From Verrucomicrobiota bacterium (lineage in GTDB: Bacteria; Verrucomicrobiota; Verrucomicrobiia; Opitutales; Opitutaceae): a stretch of 64,000 nucleotides of DNA. Below, piece by piece: positions 18,964 through 27,919 of this stretch. Position 1 is the stretch's first letter. Each line of letters starts with the position of its first letter. A program made the position numbers and the translations under genes. The notes beneath the pieces were generated by a model. It was not told the origin of the DNA. It saw only the letters and a program-made list of their open reading frames with translations, and ran no database searches. Location of the stretch: contig JADKHC010000024.1 of NCBI GenBank assembly GCA_016721945.1, forward strand, positions 1 to 64,000, written 5' to 3'.

Positions 18964-18981
18964 CTAAAGGAAACACCCTAG
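18964..18981. promoter_or_regulatory. Degenerate copy of the CCCTAG motif
   Basis: CTAAAGG followed five bases later by CCCTAG (18976-18981), in the same AAACACCCTAGA context as the site at 8537-8554. The left arm is imperfect. It lies 33 bp before the methyltransferase start at 19015. Confidence 0.4.
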
Positions 18982-19014
18982 AGAGCCGTAGCTACATCAG
19001 AGGTGTGCATTTCG

Positions 19015-19884
19015 ATGACCCGCTCGCTAGCCCAACATAAGCGGATTAAAGCACAACAACCCTCGCCTCCCATGAATCCAGCGCAAAACCCTGTGACCGA
19101 ACTTGTGACAAGATATAAAGCGGAGCTCGGCTCTATAACAGAGTTGATCGATCCGACCATGCATATTTTTATCCGTTTGCTGGAACTGCAAAGCTCGCGC
19201 GGCATCGGGGGCGACATGATGGAGATCGGTGTCTTTCGAGCAGGAACCGCCTCGTTGTTGGCGGCCAAGCTTAAGGAAAAGGAGCGCATGTTCCTTATCG
19301 ATCCCACTCAAAACCAAGCCCAGAACCGTCAGACTATCGAAGCATTCGCGAAGGTTAAACCCGAACAGCTCATCTTTCACGTCCTCGACTCGCTGGTGGT
19401 AAACAAGTGGCGCGAGAAAGTCCTTTCCCCGTCTGTACCTTTGGTTCGGTTCGCTCATATCGACGGAGAACATAGCTACGATGGAGTATACTCCGATCTC
19501 GAGCTGGCCCGGCGCTATATCACAAGTGGTGGCATTATTGTGCTCGATGACATTTTCAATATGAACTCCGCCTGTTGCACCCACGCGATGTTCGACTACC
19601 TGCGCGACCAGCCCTTGGTGCATTTGGTCGCGATGGGCTATCGCAAGGCCTACCTCTGCGAAAGCCGCCATGTGGCCGGTTACCGACGTTTTTTTGCCAG
19701 CCTGCCCGAATTACTCGGACAAACTGCCAATCTCCACGTCCGGCTTTGCTTCAATAGCTGGGCGCATGAACGTTCGTACGTCACCTTTGACGACTGCGAA
19801 CCCACCGACCCGCACTATCAGGTGATCGGCAAGCGGTTTCAGTTTCTGTCAGAGGCTTTGGCGGCGATCGAAACGCTTACCTAA
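19015..19884 (+). CDS. Class I SAM-dependent methyltransferase (TylF/Methyltransf_24-like)
   Basis: I chose the ATG at 19015, preceded by an AGAGG-type ribosome site; a later ATG at 19072 is the alternative. The protein has MEIGVFRAGTASLLAAKL as SAM-binding loop, FLIDPT, AHIDGEHSYDGVYSDLELA and GGIIVLDDIF, the layout of macrocin O-methyltransferase-like enzymes, which often act on sugars. It is set off from the Pse operon by a candidate regulator site, so it may be separately transcribed. O-methylation of a surface or flagellar glycan is the likely role, inferred from context. Confidence 0.8.
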   Translation: MTRSLAQHKRIKAQQPSPPMNPAQNPVTELVTRYKAELGSITELIDPTMHIFIRLLELQSSRGIGGDMMEIGVFRAGTASLLAAKLKEKERMFLIDPTQNQAQNRQTIEAFAKVKPEQLIFHVLDSLVVNKWREKVLSPSVPLVRFAHIDGEHSYDGVYSDLELARRYITSGGIIVLDDIFNMNSACCTHAMFDYLRDQPLVHLVAMGYRKAYLCESRHVAGYRRFFASLPELLGQTANLHVRLCFNSWAHERSYVTFDDCEPTDPHYQVIGKRFQFLSEALAAIETLT

Positions 19885-19889
19885 ATCCC

Positions 19890-21758
19890 TTAACCAACGG
19901 GTTGGGGTAAGGGCGAGGCATTTTCAGCCCGGTTAGAAATCGCCATGAGGCTCTGGCCGAGAGCAGCAAATGTCGGCACCCGCAGCAGCACTGCGGCCGC
20001 CCGACGACTTGGCGATGGCGTACCCCTAACCGGCACTTGTTTCGCTAGTCGCAACGTATCGAGCAGCGCAGAAGCGGTGCTGCGCAACACCTGTTCCAGC
20101 TGCGGCGGCGATAGCTTCTCAGCGGCGGTTTCGAGCGCACTCACTGCCGCCTCAAGCATATTGAGCCGCACGAGGCTAAGTACGAGGATCGAGTGCGCCA
20201 TGCCGTCACCAGGATTAAAATCCCGAATCAATCGTGAAATTCCTGCTGCTCGCTCAAAGCCGCCTGACTGGAAAAGCTCGAGGAGCCGCTTGCGCAAATC
20301 CTCATAGTCGGGCCGCAGGCAAAGTCCACGAAACGGGCTCTTGAATTCGTAGTCGGAAATCTGGTCGGTGGAAAAATGCAGGAATTTCCCGCCGTAAGTA
20401 TTGAGATAGTAGCCATAACGCAGGGCGTTTTCGACGGGCTTGGGCGGCAATTCGCTTCGGCAAAGCAGCTCCATCAATTCATTTTCATCCGCAACCTCAT
20501 ATTGGGCGTCCATCCCATCGTAGAAACTATAGTCGGCACAAATCGTTGGCTTGCCCCAGAAGGTGGCCTCGACCCCGATGGTCGAACCAAAGGTTAGAAC
20601 TTTCTCCGCACCTTCCAACATGGAGTACGAGTCCACTTTTTCATCCGGCAGGACGAAGGTCGCATTGGGCAGATTAGCGGAAGCTTCCTTCCAACGCTTA
20701 ACTGCATCAGGACTATTATCGTTTGGATGAACACGCACCCAAATATGCGTATCGGGGGTCAGTTTGGACAACAATCGCGCGATACGCCTAATTCCTGCTG
20801 CTTGGTTCGGGTAAATTTTTCTGACGCCATTGTCACTGATGGCAGCGCATTCGAATTCGGAGGACGTGAAACACACCAAGCGTCTGGCTCTGCGATCCCA
20901 ATTCATCGGCACACGACCGCTTTCCTGCAGTTTGGTGAAGCTAAACCAATTTTTTTCCACACGCTGCCTCTGCTCTCGGAAAAACGCCTCAGCCAAAGCA
21001 TGGGTCTGCGGATGCCCGACCGCATTGGCCCAAGTCGCACCAATCTGCTCGCGAATGTATAGCTTGTCGTGCGGGAGAGCATCCCGGTAAACCGCAAACT
21101 TCCGAAAGTCCGCACCACGCTCATGAGTATAATAATGAACGTCGAGTTGTTCGCAGGCACGAACGGCCGACCGCATCATACTCCAACGTCCATTGTAAAT
21201 ATATACACAGTCGTAGTGCACCGCAGCCAAGATTCGCTTAAACGCCAGAAACGATGCTATGGAGGCGTAGAGAGCGCGATTAATGATGGTGGCGAACCTC
21301 TTCGTATCGACTGGTAGTGTATGGGTAAAATCGATGAGCGACGAAAGCGTTGCCATGCCTGCATCGAACCCATCGAAAAAATATTTACCCAACGCTTGCT
21401 GGTCGGCGAACTCCCGGGGAATCGTAGCAAGACGCGCCAAATCCTCTGGCTGCAAGGAAGTCAGCAAACCCAATGTCGGCACTTTAGCGGAAAGCTGCGA
21501 AGCACCTTGTAAGTTGCGACTGACGCATTGAACACAACGCTGGAGTTCGTGATTCGGATTGAGTTGGCAAAAGGGCAATTCCGCGTCGCAAAGAACAAGC
21601 TCGACCTGATCGCCCAGTTCCAAATGACGCTGCGCAATCTCTAGATCCGTTTCGAAATGCGGTGTCGAATACGCTAGTGGCGCGTACACCAACACGCGAC
21701 GAGGCTTCTCTGTGCGGGCAAACGCCTCACGAATGAAGAGGTCGGGGACGGACTCCAT
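19890..21758 (-). CDS. Capsule-synthesis-like surface glycan protein
   Basis: The 622-residue cytoplasmic protein resembles proteins of the capsule polysaccharide synthesis group. It opens with RRVLVYAPLAYSTPHFETDLEIAQ, has a DCVYIYNGRWSMMRSAV and HYYTHERGADF region, and a GT-B-like C-terminal half with WVRVHPND, VDSYSMLEGAEKVLTFGSTIGVEATFWGKPT. The last 120 residues are helical and TPR-like. It is the only minus-strand gene among plus-strand glycan genes and converges on the methyltransferase. It may be a nonulosonic acid or sugar transferase; no specific reaction can be assigned. Confidence 0.65.
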   Translation of the reverse strand: MESVPDLFIREAFARTEKPRRVLVYAPLAYSTPHFETDLEIAQRHLELGDQVELVLCDAELPFCQLNPNHELQRCVQCVSRNLQGASQLSAKVPTLGLLTSLQPEDLARLATIPREFADQQALGKYFFDGFDAGMATLSSLIDFTHTLPVDTKRFATIINRALYASIASFLAFKRILAAVHYDCVYIYNGRWSMMRSAVRACEQLDVHYYTHERGADFRKFAVYRDALPHDKLYIREQIGATWANAVGHPQTHALAEAFFREQRQRVEKNWFSFTKLQESGRVPMNWDRRARRLVCFTSSEFECAAISDNGVRKIYPNQAAGIRRIARLLSKLTPDTHIWVRVHPNDNSPDAVKRWKEASANLPNATFVLPDEKVDSYSMLEGAEKVLTFGSTIGVEATFWGKPTICADYSFYDGMDAQYEVADENELMELLCRSELPPKPVENALRYGYYLNTYGGKFLHFSTDQISDYEFKSPFRGLCLRPDYEDLRKRLLELFQSGGFERAAGISRLIRDFNPGDGMAHSILVLSLVRLNMLEAAVSALETAAEKLSPPQLEQVLRSTASALLDTLRLAKQVPVRGTPSPSRRAAAVLLRVPTFAALGQSLMAISNRAENASPLPQPVG

Positions 21759-22167
21759 AAATCAGTTCATAGGTTATAGTATGCGGACGGTCGCGAGCTT
21801 TCAGATTAGCAAGATAGGTGCCACACCCTAGATAGGATTATTTAAGTAATTATCTCCAACTAGTTACGAAACTGTTTATATTGAAGCTGACACCAGTCGG
21901 CAATTTTTACCGGCGACTGCTACTGCAAATACGGTATTTCTGTCCATGTCTACAGTCCCGCAACTCTCTTAATTATAATATTAAGTGATAGAGCGACTTG
22001 CGTAGGCGAGTCGCCGCTTGACAAACGATCTACTGAAGTACGTGGTTCTTGATCGGATTAGAAGATGCAGGAAGGCCGTTCCTGCAGAATGCGCTCAAGC
22101 TATACCCTACAAGCTTCGATATAACAGTGCTTCGCAAAAGCCTAAACGCTTACCCTCCCTTCCTTTC
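21759..22167. other. Divergent AT-rich promoter region
   Basis: This 409 bp lies between divergent genes. It is markedly AT-rich around 21830-21980 compared with its surroundings and holds one inverted CCCTAG motif. An in-frame extension of the GT4 gene reaches back to 22018 but shows no family similarity, so it is treated as untranslated. Confidence 0.5.
21814..21831. promoter_or_regulatory. Inverted motif ATAGG-N7-CCCTAG, candidate regulator site
   Basis: ATAGG (21814-21818) and CCCTAG (21826-21831) are spaced seven bases apart exactly as in the copy before pseB. It lies 56 bp before the capsule-like gene on the minus strand and about 340 bp before the GT4 gene. Confidence 0.5.
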
Positions 22168-23745
22168 ATGAGTCACTCAGGCCCCACTCCCTCCGCCCCA
22201 CCCACCAAGGAGCAACTTGTCGCCATTTTGGCTTCGTCGGTCAACACCGAGGAATGCCTTTCCTGTGCATATCACGCTGAACAAATAGGAGAGACTGAGC
22301 TTCAACTGCATTGCCTTGAAAAGGCGGTCGCTCTGGATCGCAATAATCGCCCTGCCCTACTGGCGCTGGCCGCGCTCTCCCTCGACCAGGACCAGTCAGC
22401 AGCGACCTACGCATTTCTCGAAGAAGCAGCTCGAATCGAACCACTCACAACCGACATCGAATCTTTGAAAGAACGTCTCTTTTCGGAGATTAGGCATAAT
22501 CCGGAACTAGGCGGTTACTTGCACGCAATCGGCCGTGCGACTCCTTCCGCTCCTAGCAAAACTTTGCGCATTGTGCTCCTGACGAACCTCTTTCCGCCTC
22601 AGGAACTGGGTGGCTATGGCCGTATGATGTGGGAATTTGCTCAAGGCTTACACGCACGTGGGCACACCGTACGAGTACTCACCAGTGACGCCGTAGATCT
22701 CGCAAAAAAACCCACAGCGGACGAAAGTGCCTTCGAAAGCCACGTCCAACGCAATCTTCAGTTGGCCGGTGGTTGGCGCGATGGTCGCGCAGAGCTGCTC
22801 TCCGACCGAAGCGAAATCGCACGACGACTGCGTGATAATGCCACCAAGCTCAGGGCCGCCATCGTCAAGCAAAAGGCCGACCTCGTTCTCGTAGGCAACC
22901 TGGATCTCCTCGGCGTAAGCGTGCTCAGCCCGGCATTCGACCAGCGCGTTCCCGTGCTCCACGCCCTCGCCAATGCCAATCCTGGTTATGCGCCAGAGGA
23001 ACAGCCCGCTGATCCACGCTATTGGGTCGCTCCTTGCAGCGACTGGAACGGTGAAGTGTATCAGAAAGCTGGTTACAAGCCCGCTCGCGTCGAGACACTT
23101 TATCCAGGTGGCAGAGTCGATCGCTTTTTCCGTCTTTTCCTGCCAGACCGAGCCCGTTTGCGGATTTGCTACGCCAGTCTGGTGATGCCCTACAAAGGCA
23201 TCCAGACGCTCGTAGACGCCTTGGCTGCGCTGCATCGACTGGGGGTCGACTTTACTGCCGAAATCGCTGGCGACACGCCCGACCCTGCCTTCCGGACCCA
23301 GCTGGACAACCTCGTCCAAACCGAGGGCATGTCGGACAAAGTCCAGTTCACCGGTTTTCTCGACCGGCAAGGGCTGACCGCGCTCTTCGCTCGCAACAAT
23401 GTGCTCGTTTTCCCGAGCATCTTTCAGGAACCATTCGGAATCTCCCAAGTTGAAGCACTCGCCGCCGGCCTGGTGGTCATCTCCAGCGGCACGGGCGGAG
23501 CAAAAGAAATCATCCGCGATGGCACGGATGGATTATTATTCCCCGCAGGCGACGCAACCACCCTTGCCTCCAGGTTGAAATTACTTCTAGACGATAGTTC
23601 CCTCATGGCAAAGTTGCAAAAAAACGGCCAAGCCCGCGCCTCCCTGTTTTCCGTGGACCAAGCCGTCCAGAAAATCGAATTGCTGGCCGCAGAACTACAA
23701 GCCTCCGCCGCAGAAGCCGATTTTACCGCCAAAGCCCCCCTGTAA
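22168..23745 (+). CDS. GT4 glycosyltransferase with N-terminal TPR-like region
   Basis: Started at the ATG at 22168 (525 residues); the longer frame to 22018 has no recognisable sequence. The N-terminal 130 residues look like helical repeats (LHCLEKAVALDRNNRPALLALAALSL). The GT-B glycosyltransferase fold follows: LLTNLFPPQELGGYGRMMWEFAQGLHARGH near residue 140, and the family E-x7-E motif in SIFQEPFGISQVEALAAG with SGTGGAKEIIRDG. GT4 enzymes retain the anomeric configuration and use nucleotide sugars. A role in extending the flagellar or surface glycan is inferred from position. Confidence 0.85.
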   Translation: MSHSGPTPSAPPTKEQLVAILASSVNTEECLSCAYHAEQIGETELQLHCLEKAVALDRNNRPALLALAALSLDQDQSAATYAFLEEAARIEPLTTDIESLKERLFSEIRHNPELGGYLHAIGRATPSAPSKTLRIVLLTNLFPPQELGGYGRMMWEFAQGLHARGHTVRVLTSDAVDLAKKPTADESAFESHVQRNLQLAGGWRDGRAELLSDRSEIARRLRDNATKLRAAIVKQKADLVLVGNLDLLGVSVLSPAFDQRVPVLHALANANPGYAPEEQPADPRYWVAPCSDWNGEVYQKAGYKPARVETLYPGGRVDRFFRLFLPDRARLRICYASLVMPYKGIQTLVDALAALHRLGVDFTAEIAGDTPDPAFRTQLDNLVQTEGMSDKVQFTGFLDRQGLTALFARNNVLVFPSIFQEPFGISQVEALAAGLVVISSGTGGAKEIIRDGTDGLLFPAGDATTLASRLKLLLDDSSLMAKLQKNGQARASLFSVDQAVQKIELLAAELQASAAEADFTAKAPL

Positions 23746-23780
23746 CGAACTAGTCTCCACCGACAGCACACCCACAACGA

Positions 23781-24836
23781 ATGACGCCTCTACGGATATT
23801 CGTCTTCTGCCCCTGGGCACAGGAGCTGACGTCTGTGGAATCTTTTCTCGAGCGCTTGCCAACGGGCGATCTCACCGCTCGCGTCGCCAATCCCAAGGAC
23901 GAAAACCTCCTTCGCATGGCACGGCTCGATTGCGACTGGCACGGCGAGAACGCGCGAGCGTTTGCGCAAATGTCGCACGCAGATTTCGAGTTTCTACCCG
24001 CCCGCGTCGTGGGCAGTTCGAGCATGCTGGATCTGCTAAAAACGGAACGTCCTCCAAACGAGGAATGGTGGTTGATCTTCGATGGCCAGAATCCGCAAAA
24101 ACTCGCTGGCGCCTTGGGCAAATTGCTCCCGCTTCTCACACGCAAGGGTGTGCGCGTGCTTTATTACGCTTTCGACGAAGCAAGCCGGACCATGCCGTGC
24201 TTTCGCGAACTCGCACCCCACCTCAGCGTACTCATCCACGACGAGTCGCCACTCGACGACCACGGCAGCGCCGCCCTGCCTACGTCATGCACGTGCATCC
24301 ATCGCAGTTGGGTGGCCAACCTCGTGCCATTCGCCGCGCCGTTTAACGAAAAACCCGAGTCCAAAATCCTCTTTCTCGGTTCCAAGCTCGGTCTCACCGA
24401 TCACCGGAAGCGTCAGATTGACTATCTGCGCAACCGGTTCGGTGACTGCTTCGTCGCTATCCACGATCACTCGGTGAACGTCGCCGACCGAACCAGTCTT
24501 AATCGTTTCAAAGTCAGTGTATGCCCGGAAGGCCGAAAATTCACAACCCCCGCGATGAGCGCAACCCACACCGACCGGCCTTTTTGGTCAGGCTGTTTAG
24601 GCATGGTGCCAGTTTCGGAAAATTCTCAGGCCGGCGGTCGCCTCGAACAACTCGCACAGGACGGCCTGATTCTGCGTTACCCACATGGCGACCTAGACGC
24701 ACTGACTGCCGCATGCGAACAAGCGCTCGCCCTGCCCGACGAACAACGGCGGCGCATCTACAACCATTTTAACCGCCACGAAACCGTCGGCACTGTTGTG
24801 GCTGCAGCCATCGCGACGTCTGCCCGCACACGATAA
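23781..24836 (+). CDS. Unknown glycosyltransferase-like protein
   Basis: The 351-residue cytoplasmic protein is not clearly assignable. Features are an N-terminal Rossmann-like LRIFVFCPWAQE, WWLIFDGQNPQKL in the middle, then ILFLGSKLGLTDHRKRQIDYLRNRFGD, and KVSVCPEGRKFTTPAMSATHTDRPFWSGCLGMVPVSE, which resembles the acceptor/donor cleft of exostosin- or CgeB-like GT-B proteins. It follows the GT4 gene after 35 bp on the same strand and converges on the third GT41 gene. A glycosyltransferase role is plausible from fold hints and context only. Confidence 0.5.
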   Translation: MTPLRIFVFCPWAQELTSVESFLERLPTGDLTARVANPKDENLLRMARLDCDWHGENARAFAQMSHADFEFLPARVVGSSSMLDLLKTERPPNEEWWLIFDGQNPQKLAGALGKLLPLLTRKGVRVLYYAFDEASRTMPCFRELAPHLSVLIHDESPLDDHGSAALPTSCTCIHRSWVANLVPFAAPFNEKPESKILFLGSKLGLTDHRKRQIDYLRNRFGDCFVAIHDHSVNVADRTSLNRFKVSVCPEGRKFTTPAMSATHTDRPFWSGCLGMVPVSENSQAGGRLEQLAQDGLILRYPHGDLDALTAACEQALALPDEQRRRIYNHFNRHETVGTVVAAAIATSARTR

Positions 24837-24862
24837 ACGCCCAAAGGATTAAGGTTTTTCGG

Positions 24863-26671
24863 TCACCGACTACAGTAGCGTAGCCACATCTCGCGGTAGG
24901 CCGCTTCCAAATTTCTGGTGAAGCGGCGAGCGTCGCAAAGCGGGCTGAGCAGGAAACGTTCACGCTGTGCGACACGCGTCTCCGCCAGTCGCGGCAGATC
25001 GGCAGCGAGATCCACGCATTTTTCGATGTATTCATCTTCTGAATGCGAAACCCACTCTGGCCGACCGAGGTGCGTGAGCAGGCTGGCACTGACGCGGGAG
25101 ACGTGCGTCTGGCCCGCGAGCGTGACGACTGGCACGCCCATCAAGAGCGCTTCGCAGGTCGTCGTTGTGCCGTTGTAGGGAAACGTATCGAGCGCGATGT
25201 CCACACCCTGATAGAGGCTCAGCTGAGCGGCGACTGAAAGTTCATCACTGCGCAGTGCGACCCGGTCGGCTGTCACGCCGTGCCGCGCAAACCGCTCGCG
25301 CGTGTACGCGGCCGTTTCGGGGTCGGCCAGACTACGGGCTTTCAATAGCAAGCGGGACAAAGGTAACCGAACAAGCAAGCGCGCCCAAAGATCTAACACC
25401 GCAGGATTGATTTTTGCGAAGTGATTGAAGCTGCCGAACGTGATGTATCCGTTTTCCAACGCCGGTAACGCGCTCACAGCAGGCGCATCATCCGACGGTC
25501 GGTAACAAGAAAACGTCTCCGGAAGACGAACGAGTTTCTCGCTCTGCCAAGCCTCCGTTTGGCCCACCGGATCGCTGACGGTATCGGTGATGCGATAATC
25601 GATCGCATCTAGACCCGAGGTGTTCGGATAACCGAGCCATGTCACCTGCACGGGCGCGGGCTTGCGGGCAAAAACGAGTAGTCGGTGGCGCGCGGTGTGG
25701 CCCGCGAGATCAACCAGGATGTCGATTTTGTCTTCACGAATGAGCGCGGCTGCCTGTTCGTCATTTAACCGGGCGATGTCACGCCATTGATCGCTGAGTG
25801 CCCGCAAGCGTGCAGTCACGGGATCGGCCACTAGGGCGTTGGAATAACAAAACACTTCAATTCGTGTGCGGTCATGCGCAGCAAGCACAGGCTCGATAAA
25901 GTACGAGACTGCGTGATGGATAAAGTCCGGCGATACATAACCAATCCGCAGGCGACGCTCCGGTTCGAGAACTGTCTCGAACGGCCGCTGTTCCGTCTTC
26001 AGCGGAGCGGCATGGATCGCGGCCCAGTTTTTATGCTCTGCAAAAACCTCGTCAGGCGAAAGTCCGGCTACAAAATTTACCGCGTAAACGAGATTGCTGT
26101 GCGTACTGGGTTGCGGTTTCGCAGCCAGCGCAGCGCGAAATTCGCCGAGCGCTTCCGCCGCGCGCCCCTGCGCCCGCAACGCACGGCCAAGGTTGTCATG
26201 AGAAGCTGGATACGACGGCCTCAGGCGTAATGCTTCTTGAAACTGTTTTTTTGCCTCCCCGAGGCGGCCCGCATCGAGAAGCGCGCTGCCAAGAATGTTG
26301 TATGCCTCGGGTCGACCAGACTCCTGTGCAATGGCGCGTTGGAAGCAGGTTATGGCTTCGTCGCGAACCGAAAGTTCGAGCAGAGCGGCACCGAGGTTGA
26401 GCCAGATCGCAGCATTTTCAGGATTCAGTTCTGCAGCATGTCGCAAGCTGACCGCTGCCTCGGCGAATCGATACAGGCTCTTCAGCGCATTCCCAAGCTG
26501 GTGGTGCGCCTCGGCAAGGCCTGGATCAAGAGTGAGCGCTTTCTTAAATTCTGCAGCCGCTGCTTCCTGCCGCCCATGGGCGCGCAATGAAACTCCGGCC
26601 TGTAGCAGGCGGAGGGCGTTCTCCTGTTGAATAGGATTTGGCGGCACGGTGACGCGTTTTGCAGGAGCCAT
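24863..26671 (-). CDS. TPR-GT41 (SPINDLY/OGT-like) glycosyltransferase 3, next to flagellin
   Basis: The 602-residue protein has TPRs (about residues 15-205) followed by the GT41 region: LRIGYVSPDFIHHAVSYFIEP, DILVDLAGHTARHRLLVF, VTWLGYPNTSGLDAIDYR, YITFGSFNHFAKINP and YNGTTTTCEALLMGVPVVTL. It is clearly related to, but more divergent than, the two copies at 4617-8441. It lies immediately downstream of a flagellin gene on the same strand, separated only by a terminator hairpin. This is the strongest positional hint that bacterial GT41 enzymes here modify flagellin. Donor and acceptor remain to be shown. Confidence 0.9.
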   Translation of the reverse strand: MAPAKRVTVPPNPIQQENALRLLQAGVSLRAHGRQEAAAAEFKKALTLDPGLAEAHHQLGNALKSLYRFAEAAVSLRHAAELNPENAAIWLNLGAALLELSVRDEAITCFQRAIAQESGRPEAYNILGSALLDAGRLGEAKKQFQEALRLRPSYPASHDNLGRALRAQGRAAEALGEFRAALAAKPQPSTHSNLVYAVNFVAGLSPDEVFAEHKNWAAIHAAPLKTEQRPFETVLEPERRLRIGYVSPDFIHHAVSYFIEPVLAAHDRTRIEVFCYSNALVADPVTARLRALSDQWRDIARLNDEQAAALIREDKIDILVDLAGHTARHRLLVFARKPAPVQVTWLGYPNTSGLDAIDYRITDTVSDPVGQTEAWQSEKLVRLPETFSCYRPSDDAPAVSALPALENGYITFGSFNHFAKINPAVLDLWARLLVRLPLSRLLLKARSLADPETAAYTRERFARHGVTADRVALRSDELSVAAQLSLYQGVDIALDTFPYNGTTTTCEALLMGVPVVTLAGQTHVSRVSASLLTHLGRPEWVSHSEDEYIEKCVDLAADLPRLAETRVAQRERFLLSPLCDARRFTRNLEAAYREMWLRYCSR

Positions 26672-26713
26672 TCCATGCGTGAACGCCGCTGGGGCAACCC
26701 TTGAAAAGCAGAA

Positions 26714-26739
26714 CCCCCGCGTGCGCGAACACGCGGGGG
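26714..26739 (-). terminator. Hairpin terminator of flagellin A
   Basis: CCCCCGCGTG (26714-26723) pairs perfectly with CACGCGGGGG (26730-26739) around a six-base loop. On the minus strand it is followed by TTCTGCTTTT. It sits between the flagellin stop and the GT41 start, so the GT41 gene may be reached only by read-through. Confidence 0.75.
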
Positions 26740-26779
26740 CCTTGGGAAGACCTTATCAGACGTTTTTTATTGGTACGTT

Positions 26780-27619
26780 TTACTGCAACAGTTTCAGTGC
26801 GGTCTGGGCCGAACCATTGGCCTGAACTAGCATGGAGGTGCCAGCCTGGACCAAGGTGTTCCAACGTGCCAACTGCGTCGATTCGGAGGCCACGTCCACA
26901 TCGAGGATGCGGCTGGTAGCGGCTTCTAGATTCGCTTTGTTGGTCGTTAGCAGTTCAGACGCGAAGCCGAGGCGGCTCTGCTCTGCACCGTTGTTAGCGC
27001 GCATGGTGGCCACGTTCTGGATCGCAGTCGTGATCGCGGTCAGCGTGATGGCAGTTGCGCCAAGGCTGTTCGCGGTCGAACCGGCAACCGTGAGCGCACC
27101 GACACCCGAGGAGGTGTTCGAGAGTTCGCGGTTATTGAGCGCGACGGCAGAGGAGGTGCTTCCATCTTCGGTGACCGACACCGAGAGGGCTGGAGTTCCC
27201 GCAGAACCAAACAGCGCTACACCGTTGAACTTTTCCGAGGTCAGAGCAGTCAACTGTGCCTGTAGAGCTGTGAACTCCGAGTCATAGTTAGCCTGATCCG
27301 ACGTGTTCTTGGTGGGATCGACGTACAGCGTTTTCAATTCGCTGATACGATCGAGGACCTTGCCTGCGACTTTCAGCGCACCGTCCTGCGTCTGCAGGTA
27401 GGAGGTGGCGTTGCCGATGTTGGCCAGAGCTGCGCCCTGGCGTCGAGACGCCGCACCTAATTTCATCGAGACCGCAAGGCCGCCGGCGTCGTCGGCAGGA
27501 CTTACAATCTTCGATCCGCTCGAGAGCCGATTCAGGCTCTTTTGCAGCATTGCGTTTGACGAGGCCAGGTTGTTTGACGCAACCGTAGCCGAGTAGTTTG
27601 TGTTAATTACAACTGCCAT
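26780..27619 (-). CDS. Flagellin A
   Basis: Started at the ATG at 27619, preceded by an AAGGAAAG ribosome site, giving 279 residues. The N-terminal D0/D1 region (VINTNYSATVASNNLASSN, LNRLSSGSKIVSPADDAGGLAVS) and the C-terminal region (ARWNTLVQAGTSMLVQANGSAQTALKLLQ) are classic. The variable D2/D3 domains are missing, so this is a short flagellin. The central part is rich in Ser/Thr (EDGSTSSAVAL, SNTSSGVGAL), fitting O-glycosylation. A sigma-28-like promoter lies about 150 bp upstream. It forms the outer filament after export. Confidence 0.97.
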   Translation of the reverse strand: MAVVINTNYSATVASNNLASSNAMLQKSLNRLSSGSKIVSPADDAGGLAVSMKLGAASRRQGAALANIGNATSYLQTQDGALKVAGKVLDRISELKTLYVDPTKNTSDQANYDSEFTALQAQLTALTSEKFNGVALFGSAGTPALSVSVTEDGSTSSAVALNNRELSNTSSGVGALTVAGSTANSLGATAITLTAITTAIQNVATMRANNGAEQSRLGFASELLTTNKANLEAATSRILDVDVASESTQLARWNTLVQAGTSMLVQANGSAQTALKLLQ

Positions 27620-27769
27620 GATGGTATCTTTCCTTGATGAGTGCGACGTCCGTCGTCGCCACGGGCCCAGAGTTTCAGCGTGGTCCACGCTGTTCGGAGC
27701 GAACGCTCCAAAATTGTCACCCTGCGATGGGTTAACTAGCTGCTAGTGGTAATAAGGAACTGACCGGTT

Positions 27770-27796
27770 CTATCGGCTGACTCGGCGCATTTTTTG
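27770..27796 (-). promoter_or_regulatory. Sigma-28-like promoter of flagellin A
   Basis: On the minus strand CAAA (27793-27796) is followed after 15 bases by GCCGATAG (27770-27777), against the known flagellar consensus TAAA-N15-GCCGATAA. Location about 150 bp before the flagellin start supports it. Confidence 0.65.
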
Positions 27797-27853
27797 GCGA
27801 AATGCACCACACCGGGTTATCTTTGCCCTGCTTCTAAGGGGATTCCCTCCTAA

Positions 27854-27879
27854 CCCCCGCGTGCGCGAACACGCGGGGG
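27854..27879 (-). terminator. Duplicated copy of the flagellin terminator hairpin
   Basis: The same ten-base-pair stem as at 26714-26739 (27854-27863 with 27870-27879), now placed after the decayed flagellin copy and just upstream of the flagellin A promoter region, where it would shield that promoter from read-through. Confidence 0.7.
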
Positions 27880-27919
27880 CCTTGGGAAGACCTTATCAGA
27901 CGTTTTTTATTGGTACGTT

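Larger units (their letters stand above)
26712..27850. repeat. Tandem duplication unit A (flagellin gene with promoter and terminator)
   Basis: Unit A spans the terminator, a complete flagellin and its promoter region. It is followed after one base by unit B (27852-28770), which is nearly identical but lacks a stretch matching 27488-27707 of unit A (220 bp). The outer ends AACCCCCGCG and GATTCCCTC are the same in both. Confidence 0.85.

Noticed and set aside
19887..19913. Hairpin CCCTTA...TAAGGG between the convergent methyltransferase and capsule-like genes, as a terminator
   Set aside because: Arms are imperfect, it overlaps the end of the minus-strand coding sequence, and no T-run follows on either strand.
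22018..22167. N-terminal extension of the GT4 gene
   Set aside because: The 50 extra residues have no family similarity and unusual composition in AT-rich intergenic DNA; the ATG at 22168 suits the protein better.
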